A DNA stretch of 64,000 nt, taken from NCBI RefSeq assembly GCF_022763245.1, contig NZ_JALEGV010000043.1:248001-312000 (forward strand), in the 5' to 3' direction. Every line of letters starts with the position of its first letter. The first letter of the stretch is position 1. The position numbers were made by a program, and so were the translations under genes. Source of the DNA: Oricola sp. (GTDB lineage Bacteria; Pseudomonadota; Alphaproteobacteria; Rhizobiales; Rhizobiaceae). Of this stretch, positions 27,688 through 34,676 are shown piece by piece. Under the pieces are notes generated by a model. It was not told where the DNA came from and ran no database searches. It saw only the letters and a list, made by a program, of their open reading frames with translations.

Positions 27688-28692
27688 TTACTGAGCGACC
27701 GCGGCGTCGCGGGCGTCATTTTCCTCGGTCCAGAGGCCCTTCTCCTTGAAGAAGGCCACGGCCGCCGGATGGTAGGGCACCGTGTTGGAGGGAACTGCGA
27801 ACTTGTCGCGGCTGCCGCTGCGGATCGGCGGATAGTCTTCCTGCAACGCGGGGAACGCTTCGTAGAGCGCTTCCAGGATCGCGGTCGCGGTTTCGTCCGA
27901 CAGCGATGCGCTGGTCGTCAGGAACACGTCGTAACCGACCACGGTCACCGGTTCGGTGACTTCCGGCAGGCGCGCCGAAGGCTCGACCGGCAGGAGATAG
28001 GTGCCCGGATAGATCTCGTTGATGAACTCGCTCGTCGCATTGTCGCCGGTGATCGACAGGTAGCGGATGCCGCCCGGGATCGAAGCGTGGGCCTGCTGGG
28101 TGAGCGGGATGCCGACCGCGATGCTGGTCGCGTCGAGATCGCCCTCGGTCAGCGCCTCCATGCCCGGTCCGAGACCTGAAACGGTCACGCCGTCGACGTC
28201 GTCGAGGCTGAGGCCGCCGGCCTGGATCATGGCCTGATTGACGAGGCCCACGGCCTTGAGCGCGGAGAAGTCGGTGACGACGCGCTTGCCCTTGAGATCC
28301 TTGACCTCTTTCAGGTCACTCTCGGCGCGCACGACGAAGGCGACGCGAAGCGGCCAGAGCCGGGCAAGCATGCGCAGGTCCTTTTGCGCGGCATTGCCAT
28401 GCTCGCCATTGTAGACCGCGCCGGTGTCGACGCTGGAATTGATGCCGACGGTGAGTTCGCCGTTGGCCACGAGCGGAAGATAGACCGTCGATCCCGCATA
28501 GGGCTGAACAGTCGCCTGGCGCTGCATCGCCTCCTGCAATGCCGCGGCCATGCCGCCGCCGACGGAATAATAGAGCGATCCCTGCGGATTGGTGCCGATC
28601 GTGATCCGGTTCTGCGCCGACGCGCCATGCGCGGCGAGCCCGACGATTGCTGCAGTTGCCGTAGCGGCAACGAGCTTGACTATCTTGAACAT
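27688..28692 (-). CDS. TAXI family TRAP transporter solute-binding protein
   Basis: 334-aa periplasmic binding protein with a signal peptide cleaved after AHGASAQ (about residue 27). The mature start ITIGTNPQGSLYYSVGGGMA has the glycine-rich pattern of the TAXI (TRAP-associated extracytoplasmic immunogenic) family, and GKRVVTDFSALKAVGLVNQA follows. ATG 28692 has a GGGAGGA ribosome site five bases ahead; an upstream ATG at 28740 lacks one and would spoil the signal peptide. First gene of the binding protein, permease, decarboxylase operon; a GTATAC palindrome lies about 40 bp upstream. Confidence 0.93.
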   Translation of the reverse strand: MFKIVKLVAATATAAIVGLAAHGASAQNRITIGTNPQGSLYYSVGGGMAAALQEAMQRQATVQPYAGSTVYLPLVANGELTVGINSSVDTGAVYNGEHGNAAQKDLRMLARLWPLRVAFVVRAESDLKEVKDLKGKRVVTDFSALKAVGLVNQAMIQAGGLSLDDVDGVTVSGLGPGMEALTEGDLDATSIAVGIPLTQQAHASIPGGIRYLSITGDNATSEFINEIYPGTYLLPVEPSARLPEVTEPVTVVGYDVFLTTSASLSDETATAILEALYEAFPALQEDYPPIRSGSRDKFAVPSNTVPYHPAAVAFFKEKGLWTEENDARDAAVAQ

Positions 28693-28730
28693 GCTGTCCT
28701 CCCTGATGAACGGAGCGAATTTACCACCCC

Positions 28731-28741
28731 GCGTATACAAT
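28731..28741. promoter_or_regulatory. GTATAC palindrome upstream of TAXI-TRAP operon
   Basis: Minus strand reads ATTGTATACGC, centred about 43 bp upstream of the TAXI protein start. The similar ATGTATACAA lies upstream of the second amidohydrolase (29994-30003). TTGTATACAA-type palindromes are common operators of FCD-class GntR regulators, but no such regulator is in the window; it could also simply be part of a -10 region. Confidence 0.35.
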
Positions 28742-28845
28742 GAAAGCCTGCGGTCGAAAAAAACCGTGATCTCCGATCGGTCCTTCGAACAGGCCGCGCG
28801 GCCGCGCCGGATCCCCGCCGGCGCGCCTCGCGAGATCTCTTGACC

Positions 28846-29856
28846 CTACAGACCGAGCAGTCGCTCGGCATTGCCGTGATAGATCTTGTGACGCGTCTCG
28901 TCCGAGATGTCGGCGTCCTCGAGCATCTTGATCGTCTCGCGGATATACATCGGCCCGCCTTCCGGATCGAAAGGGGCGTCGGATGCGAACAGCACGTGCT
29001 CCTCGCCGAAGAACTCGATCGCATGCTCGATCGCCCGGCGGGAGCCGAACGTCGCCGTATCGGCATAGAAATCCTTGAAATATTCAAGGTGCGGCCGTTT
29101 CAGATCCGACAGGATCTCCCGGTAGTTCTTGCCGGTGGTGCGTGCCCCAAGCTGGTCCCATCCGGGCCCGACCCGCCCCTCGAAATAAGGGATCATGCCG
29201 CCCGCGTGATGGGTGATCACCTTCAGGCCTTCGCACCGGTCGAACAGCTTTGAGAACACCATGCGGGCCATCGCGGCCGAGGTCTCGTAGGGCCAGCCGA
29301 AGGTCCACCAGATCTCGTATTGGGACTCGTCCTCGGTCAGGTAATCCGTGAATTTCGCGCTGCGCGCGGGGTGCAGCCAGACCGGCTTGCCGGCCGCCGC
29401 CATGTATTCAAAGAAGGGCAGGAATTCCGGCAAATCCAGCGGTTTGCCGCTGACATTGGTGAAAATCTGCATGCCCAGAGCGCCGAGAGTCTCGACCTGG
29501 TAGCGGCATTCCTCCACGAGGCGGTCCGGATTGCTCATCGGCGCGGTGCCGATGAAACCGGGGAAGCGGTCGGGATATTGCCGGCACAGATCGGCCATCG
29601 AGTCTGCGCCGATCCGGCTGAGTTCCGCAGCGTCGTCCGGCTCGACGAGATATTCGAGCGGAGGAGACGCCAGCGAGAGAACCTGCTGATACTCCGGCCC
29701 GAACATGTCCATCACTTCGAAGCGACGGTCGAGATTGGTCATCATCGGCACGGCTTCCGAGCGCCGGGTGATATGGGTCATCTCGCCGATCTTCTCGCGC
29801 AATGCGTCATAAAACGGCGTCGGCCAGATGTGATTGAAAATGTCGATCTTGCGCAC
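28846..29856 (-). CDS. Amidohydrolase-2 (ACMSD superfamily) protein
   Basis: 336-aa TIM-barrel metal enzyme of the ACMSD/gamma-resorcylate decarboxylase superfamily. It has PVWLHPARS (metal His), VITHHAGGMIPYFEGR (His), and FASDAPFDPEGG (catalytic Asp). The N-terminal HxH that normally binds zinc reads F-N-H in KIDIFNHIWP, so the first histidine is replaced by Phe; the remaining ligands are present. It is transcribed toward the TAXI-TRAP operon but separated by 153 bp and has its own upstream GTATAC palindrome. It probably acts in the same aromatic or enol-acid pathway as the LigW-like enzyme. Decarboxylase versus hydrolase activity is undecided. Confidence 0.82.
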   Translation of the reverse strand: MRKIDIFNHIWPTPFYDALREKIGEMTHITRRSEAVPMMTNLDRRFEVMDMFGPEYQQVLSLASPPLEYLVEPDDAAELSRIGADSMADLCRQYPDRFPGFIGTAPMSNPDRLVEECRYQVETLGALGMQIFTNVSGKPLDLPEFLPFFEYMAAAGKPVWLHPARSAKFTDYLTEDESQYEIWWTFGWPYETSAAMARMVFSKLFDRCEGLKVITHHAGGMIPYFEGRVGPGWDQLGARTTGKNYREILSDLKRPHLEYFKDFYADTATFGSRRAIEHAIEFFGEEHVLFASDAPFDPEGGPMYIRETIKMLEDADISDETRHKIYHGNAERLLGL

Positions 29857-29993
29857 CGCAATCCTCCTCCTGCGATCCCGGAGACGTTTCGCTCAACCCT
29901 CGATCGCGAAAAATCCCCGTCTCCCCGTTGCGCCCGGTTCCCGGCGGCAAGCCGCCTTTTCGATTGGTTCCGGAACCAAGCGCGCGTGCCGTG

Positions 29994-30003
29994 TTGTATA
30001 CAT
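29994..30003. promoter_or_regulatory. GTATAC palindrome upstream of second amidohydrolase
   Basis: TTGTATACAT, 138 bp upstream of the amidohydrolase start at 29856, matching the element at 28731-28741 around the GTATACA core. Candidate shared operator. The rest of the 259-bp gap 29857-30115 shows no gene. Confidence 0.35.
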
Positions 30004-30115
30004 GGAAATGCCGAACGCGAAACGCCTCACTGCGATTTTGTGCACCGGAAAGCGATCCGGCGGCGTCCGGGCATGCCCTTGGCCCGGGTTCGGCCATCGC
30101 CGGGATGCCCCTTCG

Positions 30116-31021
30116 TCAGGGCTGCAGGTCGGCGCGGGCCGCGCGAAAGATCTCGGCGAGTTGTGCGAATTCCTCCGATCGCGCCGACGTCTTCCGCCAC
30201 GCCAGGACGATGCGGCGCGGGCAGGCTCCCTCGAGCGGAGACAGCGCCACACGCGCGCCGCGTGCCACGCCGGCATCGATCGTCAATTGCGGCAGGAGCG
30301 TGATCCCGAGACCCTCTTCGACCATGGAGACGAGCGTGATCAGGCTGGTCGCGGCGAAGCTGTCGTCCTGGGTCGCATGCGCGTCCGGAAACGCGGACAG
30401 GGCGTGGCGCTGCAGGCAGTGGCCCTTTTCCAGAAGCAGCAGCTTCTCCCCGGCAAGATCGCCGCCGGTGACGGCGTCACGGTCAGCCAGCCGGTGGCCG
30501 GTTGGCATGGCGAGTTGGTAGTCGTCGTCGAAAAGGTCGATCATCTCAAGCCCTTCATGATCGAAGGGCAGGGCGAAGACGATCGCGTCGAGGCGGCCGG
30601 CCCTGAGGCCGGCCATCAGGGATTCCGTCAGTTCCTCGCGGACATAGAGGCGCAGTTCGGGAAACCGCTCGCGCACCCGTGGCATCAGTTTCGGCATGAG
30701 AAAGGGGCCGACGGTGGGAATGGCGCCGAGCCTGAGGTCACCGCGCAGCGTGCCGGAGAAGCGTTTGGCGGTATCGACGAGTTCGGCGGCGTCGGTGAGG
30801 AGCCGGCGCGCCCGGTCGGCGATTTCCGCGCCGACCGGTGTCAGCAGCACCGAGCGCTTGGACCGCTCCGCCAGAGACACGCCGAGCGTCGCCTCCAGTT
30901 CCTTGATGCCGTTGGACAGCGTCGACTGGGTGACGTGGCACGCTTCCGCCGCGCGGCCGAAATGCAGCTCGTCGGCAAGCGAAACGAGAAAGCGCAACTG
31001 TTGCAGGCTTGGCAGGATCAT
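30116..31021 (-). CDS. oxyR: OxyR-like LysR regulator lacking the resolving cysteine
   Basis: 301-aa LysR-type regulator closely resembling OxyR, the peroxide sensor. The N-terminal helix-turn-helix contains HFGRAAEACHVTQSTLSNGI; the sensor domain has LLLLEKGHCLQRHAL. The peroxidatic cysteine is present (Cys202, E. coli Cys199), but the position of E. coli Cys208 is Phe211, so the classical intramolecular disulfide cannot form between these two positions. ATG 31021 is used; a GTG one codon earlier is equally open. It diverges from the peroxiredoxin gene over 122 bp, the usual regulator/target arrangement. The OxyR name rests on motif similarity and context, not on a database match. Confidence 0.85.
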   Translation of the reverse strand: MILPSLQQLRFLVSLADELHFGRAAEACHVTQSTLSNGIKELEATLGVSLAERSKRSVLLTPVGAEIADRARRLLTDAAELVDTAKRFSGTLRGDLRLGAIPTVGPFLMPKLMPRVRERFPELRLYVREELTESLMAGLRAGRLDAIVFALPFDHEGLEMIDLFDDDYQLAMPTGHRLADRDAVTGGDLAGEKLLLLEKGHCLQRHALSAFPDAHATQDDSFAATSLITLVSMVEEGLGITLLPQLTIDAGVARGARVALSPLEGACPRRIVLAWRKTSARSEEFAQLAEIFRAARADLQP

Positions 31022-31061
31022 CACTTTAGCATTCAGGTTATCGATCAGTGTGAGTAAAATA

Positions 31062-31080
31062 ATTCGTTTCTAAAATGAAT
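31062..31080. promoter_or_regulatory. Imperfect palindrome in the oxyR-peroxiredoxin divergent region
   Basis: ATTCGTTTCTAAAATGAAT pairs in seven of nine positions about its centre, with LysR-like T-rich/A-rich arms. It lies 64-82 bp upstream of the peroxiredoxin start and 41 bp from the regulator start, a reasonable place for OxyR-type control of both genes. Confidence 0.4.
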
Positions 31081-31143
31081 CAAGAGGGCCCATATCCGTC
31101 GTGCAAACGCAAAAGACAACCAGATGAACAAAGGAACACGACG

Positions 31144-31788
31144 ATGACCGACACTGTCGAACGCAAGGGCCCCCGGCTCAACGAACCCGCACCGGACTTC
31201 AAGGCCCTGACCACGGACGGCGAGAAGTCGCTCGGCGACTACAAGGGCAAATGGATGATCCTGTTCTCGCACCCGGCCGATTTCACGCCGGTCTGCACGA
31301 CGGAATTCATCGCCTTCGCCAGGCGCCAGGACGACTTCAAGGCGATGGGCGTCGAACTTCTGGGCCTGTCGATCGACAGCCATTACTCGCACATCGCCTG
31401 GGTGCTCTCGATCAAGGAGAAGTTCGGCGTCGAGATCGGGTTCCCGATCATCGCCGACCTGAACATGAAGGTCGCTCATGACTACGGCATGATCCAGCCG
31501 GGCGCCTCTGACACGGCGGCGGTGCGTGCAACCTTCATCATCGATCCGAACGGCGTGCTGCGCGCCATGGTCTACTACCCGATGAATGCGGGCCGCTCGG
31601 TTGACGAGATCCACCGCCTCGTCGTCGCCCTGCAGACCGCCGACGCCAACAAATGCGCGATGCCGGAAAACTGGAAGCCGGGCGATCCGGTGATCGTTCC
31701 GACGCCGGGCACCGTGGCTGCGGCCGAGGCCCGCGCCTCGGAGGGCTACGACACCAGGGACTGGTACTTTTCGACCAGGACCTTGTGA
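31144..31788 (+). CDS. Peroxiredoxin (Prx6/1-Cys type)
   Basis: 214-aa thiol peroxidase. The peroxidatic motif is PADFTPVCTTEF with Cys51; the C-terminal Prx6-like extension has NKCAMPENWKPGDPVIVP with Cys171 and ends in an aromatic-rich tail. It reduces hydrogen peroxide or organic peroxides in the cytosol. ATG 31144 is preceded by AAAGGAACACGACG, a good ribosome site; an upstream ATG at 31075 would add a basic unstructured leader through the promoter. First gene of a run with the metallo-hydrolase and the bacterioferritin-like gene, divergent from the OxyR-like regulator that probably induces it. Confidence 0.93.
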   Translation: MTDTVERKGPRLNEPAPDFKALTTDGEKSLGDYKGKWMILFSHPADFTPVCTTEFIAFARRQDDFKAMGVELLGLSIDSHYSHIAWVLSIKEKFGVEIGFPIIADLNMKVAHDYGMIQPGASDTAAVRATFIIDPNGVLRAMVYYPMNAGRSVDEIHRLVVALQTADANKCAMPENWKPGDPVIVPTPGTVAAAEARASEGYDTRDWYFSTRTL

Positions 31789-31805
31789 TCCGGCCGACGA
31801 CGAGA

Positions 31806-31831
31806 GCCCGGATCGCGATCGTGATCCGGGC
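31806..31831 (+). other. Intergenic hairpin after the peroxiredoxin gene
   Basis: Perfect 9-bp stem GCCCGGATC/GATCCGGGC with an 8-nt loop, 17 bp after the peroxiredoxin stop and 32 bp before the next start. The following sequence is only weakly T-rich (GTTTC), so it may be a partial terminator or a processing/stability element that sets a higher level for the first gene. Confidence 0.55.
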
Positions 31832-31863
31832 GTTTCGGTCCATGACAATGAAAGGAGACTGAC

Positions 31864-32733
31864 ATGAGTGTTTCGCCGATCGTCGAGAGCTTCTGGGACG
31901 AACCGACCGGAAGCTGGCAGTATGTGTTCCACGATCCGAAAACCATGAAAGGCGCCATCGTCGATCCGGTGCTCGACTTCGATCCCGGCTCGGCGTCGAC
32001 CGGCACCGGGAACGCCGACGCAATCCTGGACTATGTGGAACAGGCCGGAATCGAAATCGTCTGGGTGCTCGACACCCACCCGCATGCCGACCATTTCTCC
32101 GCCGCTCCCTATCTGAAGGAGAAGCTTGGCGCGCCCGCCGGCATCGGCGAGCATGTCGTCAAGGTGCAGAAGCTCTGGAAGGACATCTACAACCTTCTGG
32201 ACGGCTTCCCGACCGACGGCAGCCAATGGGACCACCTGTTCAGGGATGGCGAGGTGTTCCTGGTCGGCACCATTCCGGTGCGCGTCATGTTCTCGCCCGG
32301 CCACACCATGGCGTCGATCACCTATGTCGCCGGTGACGCGGCTTTCGTGCATGACACGCTGATGATGCCGGACAGCGGCACCAGCCGGGCGGATTTCCCC
32401 GGCGGCGATTCGCACGAACTGTATCGAAGCCTGCAGGCGATCCTCGCCCTGCCGGACGAGACGCGGCTCTTCGTCGGCCATGACTATCGGCCGGATGGCC
32501 GGGAGGCCCGCTGCGAGGCGACGGTTGGCGAACACAAGGCCGCCAACATCCATCTGAAAGGCGGGGTCGGCGAGGATGCCTATGTTTCGACGCGCGACAA
32601 GCGCGACGCCACGCTGCCCTTGCCGAAGCTGATGCTGGCCGCGCTTCAGGTCAACATTCGTGGCGGGCGCCTGCCGGAGCCCGAAGCCAATGGCGCCGCC
32701 TATTTGAAAATCCCGCTGAACCGGTTCAACTAG
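31864..32733 (+). CDS. MBL-fold hydrolase, persulfide-dioxygenase-like (Blh/ETHE1 type)
   Basis: 289-aa metallo-beta-lactamase-fold enzyme. The metal motif is THPHADH (about residues 70-76), with further ligands in FSPGHTMAS and AFVHDTLMMPD and GHDYRP near the end. The pattern, including the PDSGTSRADFPGG segment after the metal Asp, fits persulfide dioxygenases (ETHE1/Blh), which oxidise glutathione persulfide to sulfite using a mononuclear iron. There is no rhodanese domain. Glyoxalase II is the alternative but fits the motif spacing less well. Second gene of the peroxide-associated run. Confidence 0.82.
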   Translation: MSVSPIVESFWDEPTGSWQYVFHDPKTMKGAIVDPVLDFDPGSASTGTGNADAILDYVEQAGIEIVWVLDTHPHADHFSAAPYLKEKLGAPAGIGEHVVKVQKLWKDIYNLLDGFPTDGSQWDHLFRDGEVFLVGTIPVRVMFSPGHTMASITYVAGDAAFVHDTLMMPDSGTSRADFPGGDSHELYRSLQAILALPDETRLFVGHDYRPDGREARCEATVGEHKAANIHLKGGVGEDAYVSTRDKRDATLPLPKLMLAALQVNIRGGRLPEPEANGAAYLKIPLNRFN

Positions 32734-32778
32734 ACCGGTTCGCGGCCCGATCGACCCAGAAAAGGAAGGAGATGCGCC

Positions 32779-33267
32779 ATGGCGCACACGAAGACACTAG
32801 CAAATCTGCAGAAGGCCCTGAGCATGGAATTGAGCGCAGCGCATCAATATCAGTTGCATGCGCATGTGCTCGACGACTGGGGCATCAACCGCCTCGCCGA
32901 CAAGATGCGCGAGGAAATGCAGGAAGAGCTCGGCCATTCCGACGGCTATATCGAGCGCATCATGTTCCTGAAGGGCAACCCGGAACTGGCCTTCGCCAAG
33001 CCGCCGGCCCGCGCGCAGTCGCTGATCGACATGTTCGAGACCGATCTGGCCGACGAGAAGGAGGCGATCGAGTTCTACACCGAGGCGGCCAGTCAGGCCG
33101 CCGAGGAAGGCGACATCGGATCGCGCGTCCTGTTCGAGAAGATCGTGCTCGACGAGGAGGGCCACATGTCATGGCTCGAATTGCAGCTCGACCTGATCGG
33201 GCGCATGGGAGAGCCGGCCTATGTCGCCAAGCACATCTCCGCGCCGGGCGAACACGAGGACGATTGA
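32779..33267 (+). CDS. Bacterioferritin-like ferritin without heme-ligand methionine
   Basis: 162-aa four-helix ferritin of the bacterioferritin family. Ferroxidase residues are all visible: Glu17 (MELSAAHQY), Glu50 and His53 (EELGHSD), the Glu in LADEKEAIE, and Glu/His in LDEEGHMSWLE. The residue that in E. coli Bfr is heme ligand Met52 is Leu51 here, so a Bfr-type heme is not expected. It stores iron or oxidises Fe(II) with peroxide. It follows the MBL hydrolase by 45 bp and ends at a strong terminator, completing a peroxide/persulfide/iron defence operon. Confidence 0.9.
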   Translation: MAHTKTLANLQKALSMELSAAHQYQLHAHVLDDWGINRLADKMREEMQEELGHSDGYIERIMFLKGNPELAFAKPPARAQSLIDMFETDLADEKEAIEFYTEAASQAAEEGDIGSRVLFEKIVLDEEGHMSWLELQLDLIGRMGEPAYVAKHISAPGEHEDD

Positions 33268-33304
33268 CCGCCTCGCCGGGGCGCTTGCCCACGCTTGATG
33301 ATAG

Positions 33305-33336
33305 AAAACCCCGGGGGCGTCCGCCCCCGGGGTTTT
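33305..33336. terminator. Bidirectional Rho-independent terminator
   Basis: 14-bp perfect stem (33305-33318 with 33323-33336), loop GTCC, flanked by A4 on one side and T4 on the other, between the convergent ferritin and cydX genes. Works for both transcripts. Confidence 0.92.
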
Positions 33337-33365
33337 CATCTGTCCGAAGTCCTTCAGGCGCCGGG

Positions 33366-33491
33366 TCAGCGATCCGAAGGCGTATCCTCCTCGGTCAGCA
33401 GGCGGTCCTGCTGCAACTCCAGCCACATCGCGTTCACGACTGCGAAAAGGGCGGCGACGGGCAGGCCGAGAAGCCAGGCGAAATACCACAT
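33366..33491 (-). CDS. cydX: Cytochrome bd oxidase small subunit CydX
   Basis: 41-aa single-span membrane protein beginning MWYFAWLLGLP, which matches the conserved MWYFAWxLG start of CydX/YbgT, followed by one hydrophobic helix (to about residue 24) and an acidic tail. CydX stabilises the heme b595/d site of cytochrome bd. ATG 33491 has an AGGAGA ribosome site; the gene begins 19 bp after the cydB stop and is the last gene of cydABX. Confidence 0.95.
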   Translation of the reverse strand: MWYFAWLLGLPVAALFAVVNAMWLELQQDRLLTEEDTPSDR

Positions 33492-33510
33492 GGTGTTTGT
33501 CTCCTTGCGA

Positions 33511-34671
33511 TCAGTAGACGCTGTCGCTGTTGGCCGTCACGTCTTCCTCCGTCACCTTGCCCCACAGCACCTTGTAGACCCAGGCGGTGTAGAGAAGGAT
33601 GATCGGCATGAAGATGACGGTCACGACCAGCATGACGAACAGCGTCAGATGAGAGGATGATGCGTCCCAGACCGTGAGCGACGATCGCGGATCGATCGAG
33701 GACGGCAGGATGAACGGGAACATGGTCAGCCCGACGGTCGAGATGACCCCGAGGATGCCGAGCTTCGACCACAGGAGCGCGGAGACCTCGCCGCTGGAGC
33801 GCAGGGCGCGAACGGCCATCGCCATGCCGGCGAAGCCGAGCACCGGCGCGATCGCGATCCACGGCCGCGCGCCGTAGGCCGAAAGCCAGCTGCCGCCCTT
33901 GATCACTTCCGAATGCAGCGGGTTGGAATGCCCCGCCACATCGGCACCCACAAGCGTGTATCCGTCGATGCCGAAGGCGAGCCAGACGCCGGCGAGCGCG
34001 AAGCCGGCCATCGCGACGAGGCCCATCCACGTGCCGATGGCGCGCGCCCGGGCGGCGATCGCGCCGTCGGTCTTGACGACGAGCCAGGCGGCGCCATGCA
34101 TCAGCAGCATGCCGAAGGAGACCACGCCGGCCAGGATGGCGAAGGGGTTCAGCAGACCGAGGAACTTCGCGTAGAACGCGCCCTCGTAGATCGGGAACAG
34201 ATCCTCGGTCAGCCGGAACGGCACGCCCTGCAGGACGTTGCCGACCGCGACGCCGAAGATCAGCGCCGGCACGGCGCCGCCGACGAACAGCGCCCAGTCC
34301 CAGCCGGACCGCCATGCGGCGCTGGTGCGCTTGGAGCGGTACTTGAACCCGACCGGCCGCAGGATGAGCGCGGCCAGCACGGCGAACATTGCCAGGTAGA
34401 AGCCCGAGAAGGACACCGCATAGAGCGGCGGCCATGCGGCGAAGATCGCCCCGCCGCCGAGGATGAACCAGACCTGGTTGCCTTCCCAGACCGGGCCGAC
34501 GGTGTTGATGGTGACGCGGCGCTCCGTGTCGGTTTTGGCGACGAAGGGCAATAGCGCCCCGACGCCCATGTCGAAACCGTCCGTCAGCGCGAAGCCGATC
34601 AGCAGGACGCCGAGCAGCAGCCACCAGATGACGCGAAGCAGTTCGAAACTGATGAGTTCATGAAGGATCAT
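33511..34671 (-). CDS. cydB: Cytochrome bd ubiquinol oxidase subunit II
   Basis: 386-aa polytopic subunit with about eight or nine TM helices. Family signatures are the N-terminal WLLLGVLLIGFALTDGFDMG, NTVGPVWEGNQVWF and GAWLVVKTDG. Length and features match CydB. Together with CydA it forms the high-affinity, proton-non-pumping quinol oxidase used under low oxygen and resistant to NO and sulfide. The gap to cydA is five bases. CydB and the alkaline/cyanide-insensitive CioB are hard to tell apart by eye, but the cydDC and cydX neighbours favour CydB. Confidence 0.95.
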   Translation of the reverse strand: MILHELISFELLRVIWWLLLGVLLIGFALTDGFDMGVGALLPFVAKTDTERRVTINTVGPVWEGNQVWFILGGGAIFAAWPPLYAVSFSGFYLAMFAVLAALILRPVGFKYRSKRTSAAWRSGWDWALFVGGAVPALIFGVAVGNVLQGVPFRLTEDLFPIYEGAFYAKFLGLLNPFAILAGVVSFGMLLMHGAAWLVVKTDGAIAARARAIGTWMGLVAMAGFALAGVWLAFGIDGYTLVGADVAGHSNPLHSEVIKGGSWLSAYGARPWIAIAPVLGFAGMAMAVRALRSSGEVSALLWSKLGILGVISTVGLTMFPFILPSSIDPRSSLTVWDASSSHLTLFVMLVVTVIFMPIILLYTAWVYKVLWGKVTEEDVTANSDSVY

Positions 34672-34676
34672 GGGTC

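Noticed and set aside
31075-31143. Earlier ATG for the peroxiredoxin
   Set aside because: It would add 23 basic residues read through the promoter palindrome and lacks a ribosome site; ATG 31144 has one and matches family length.
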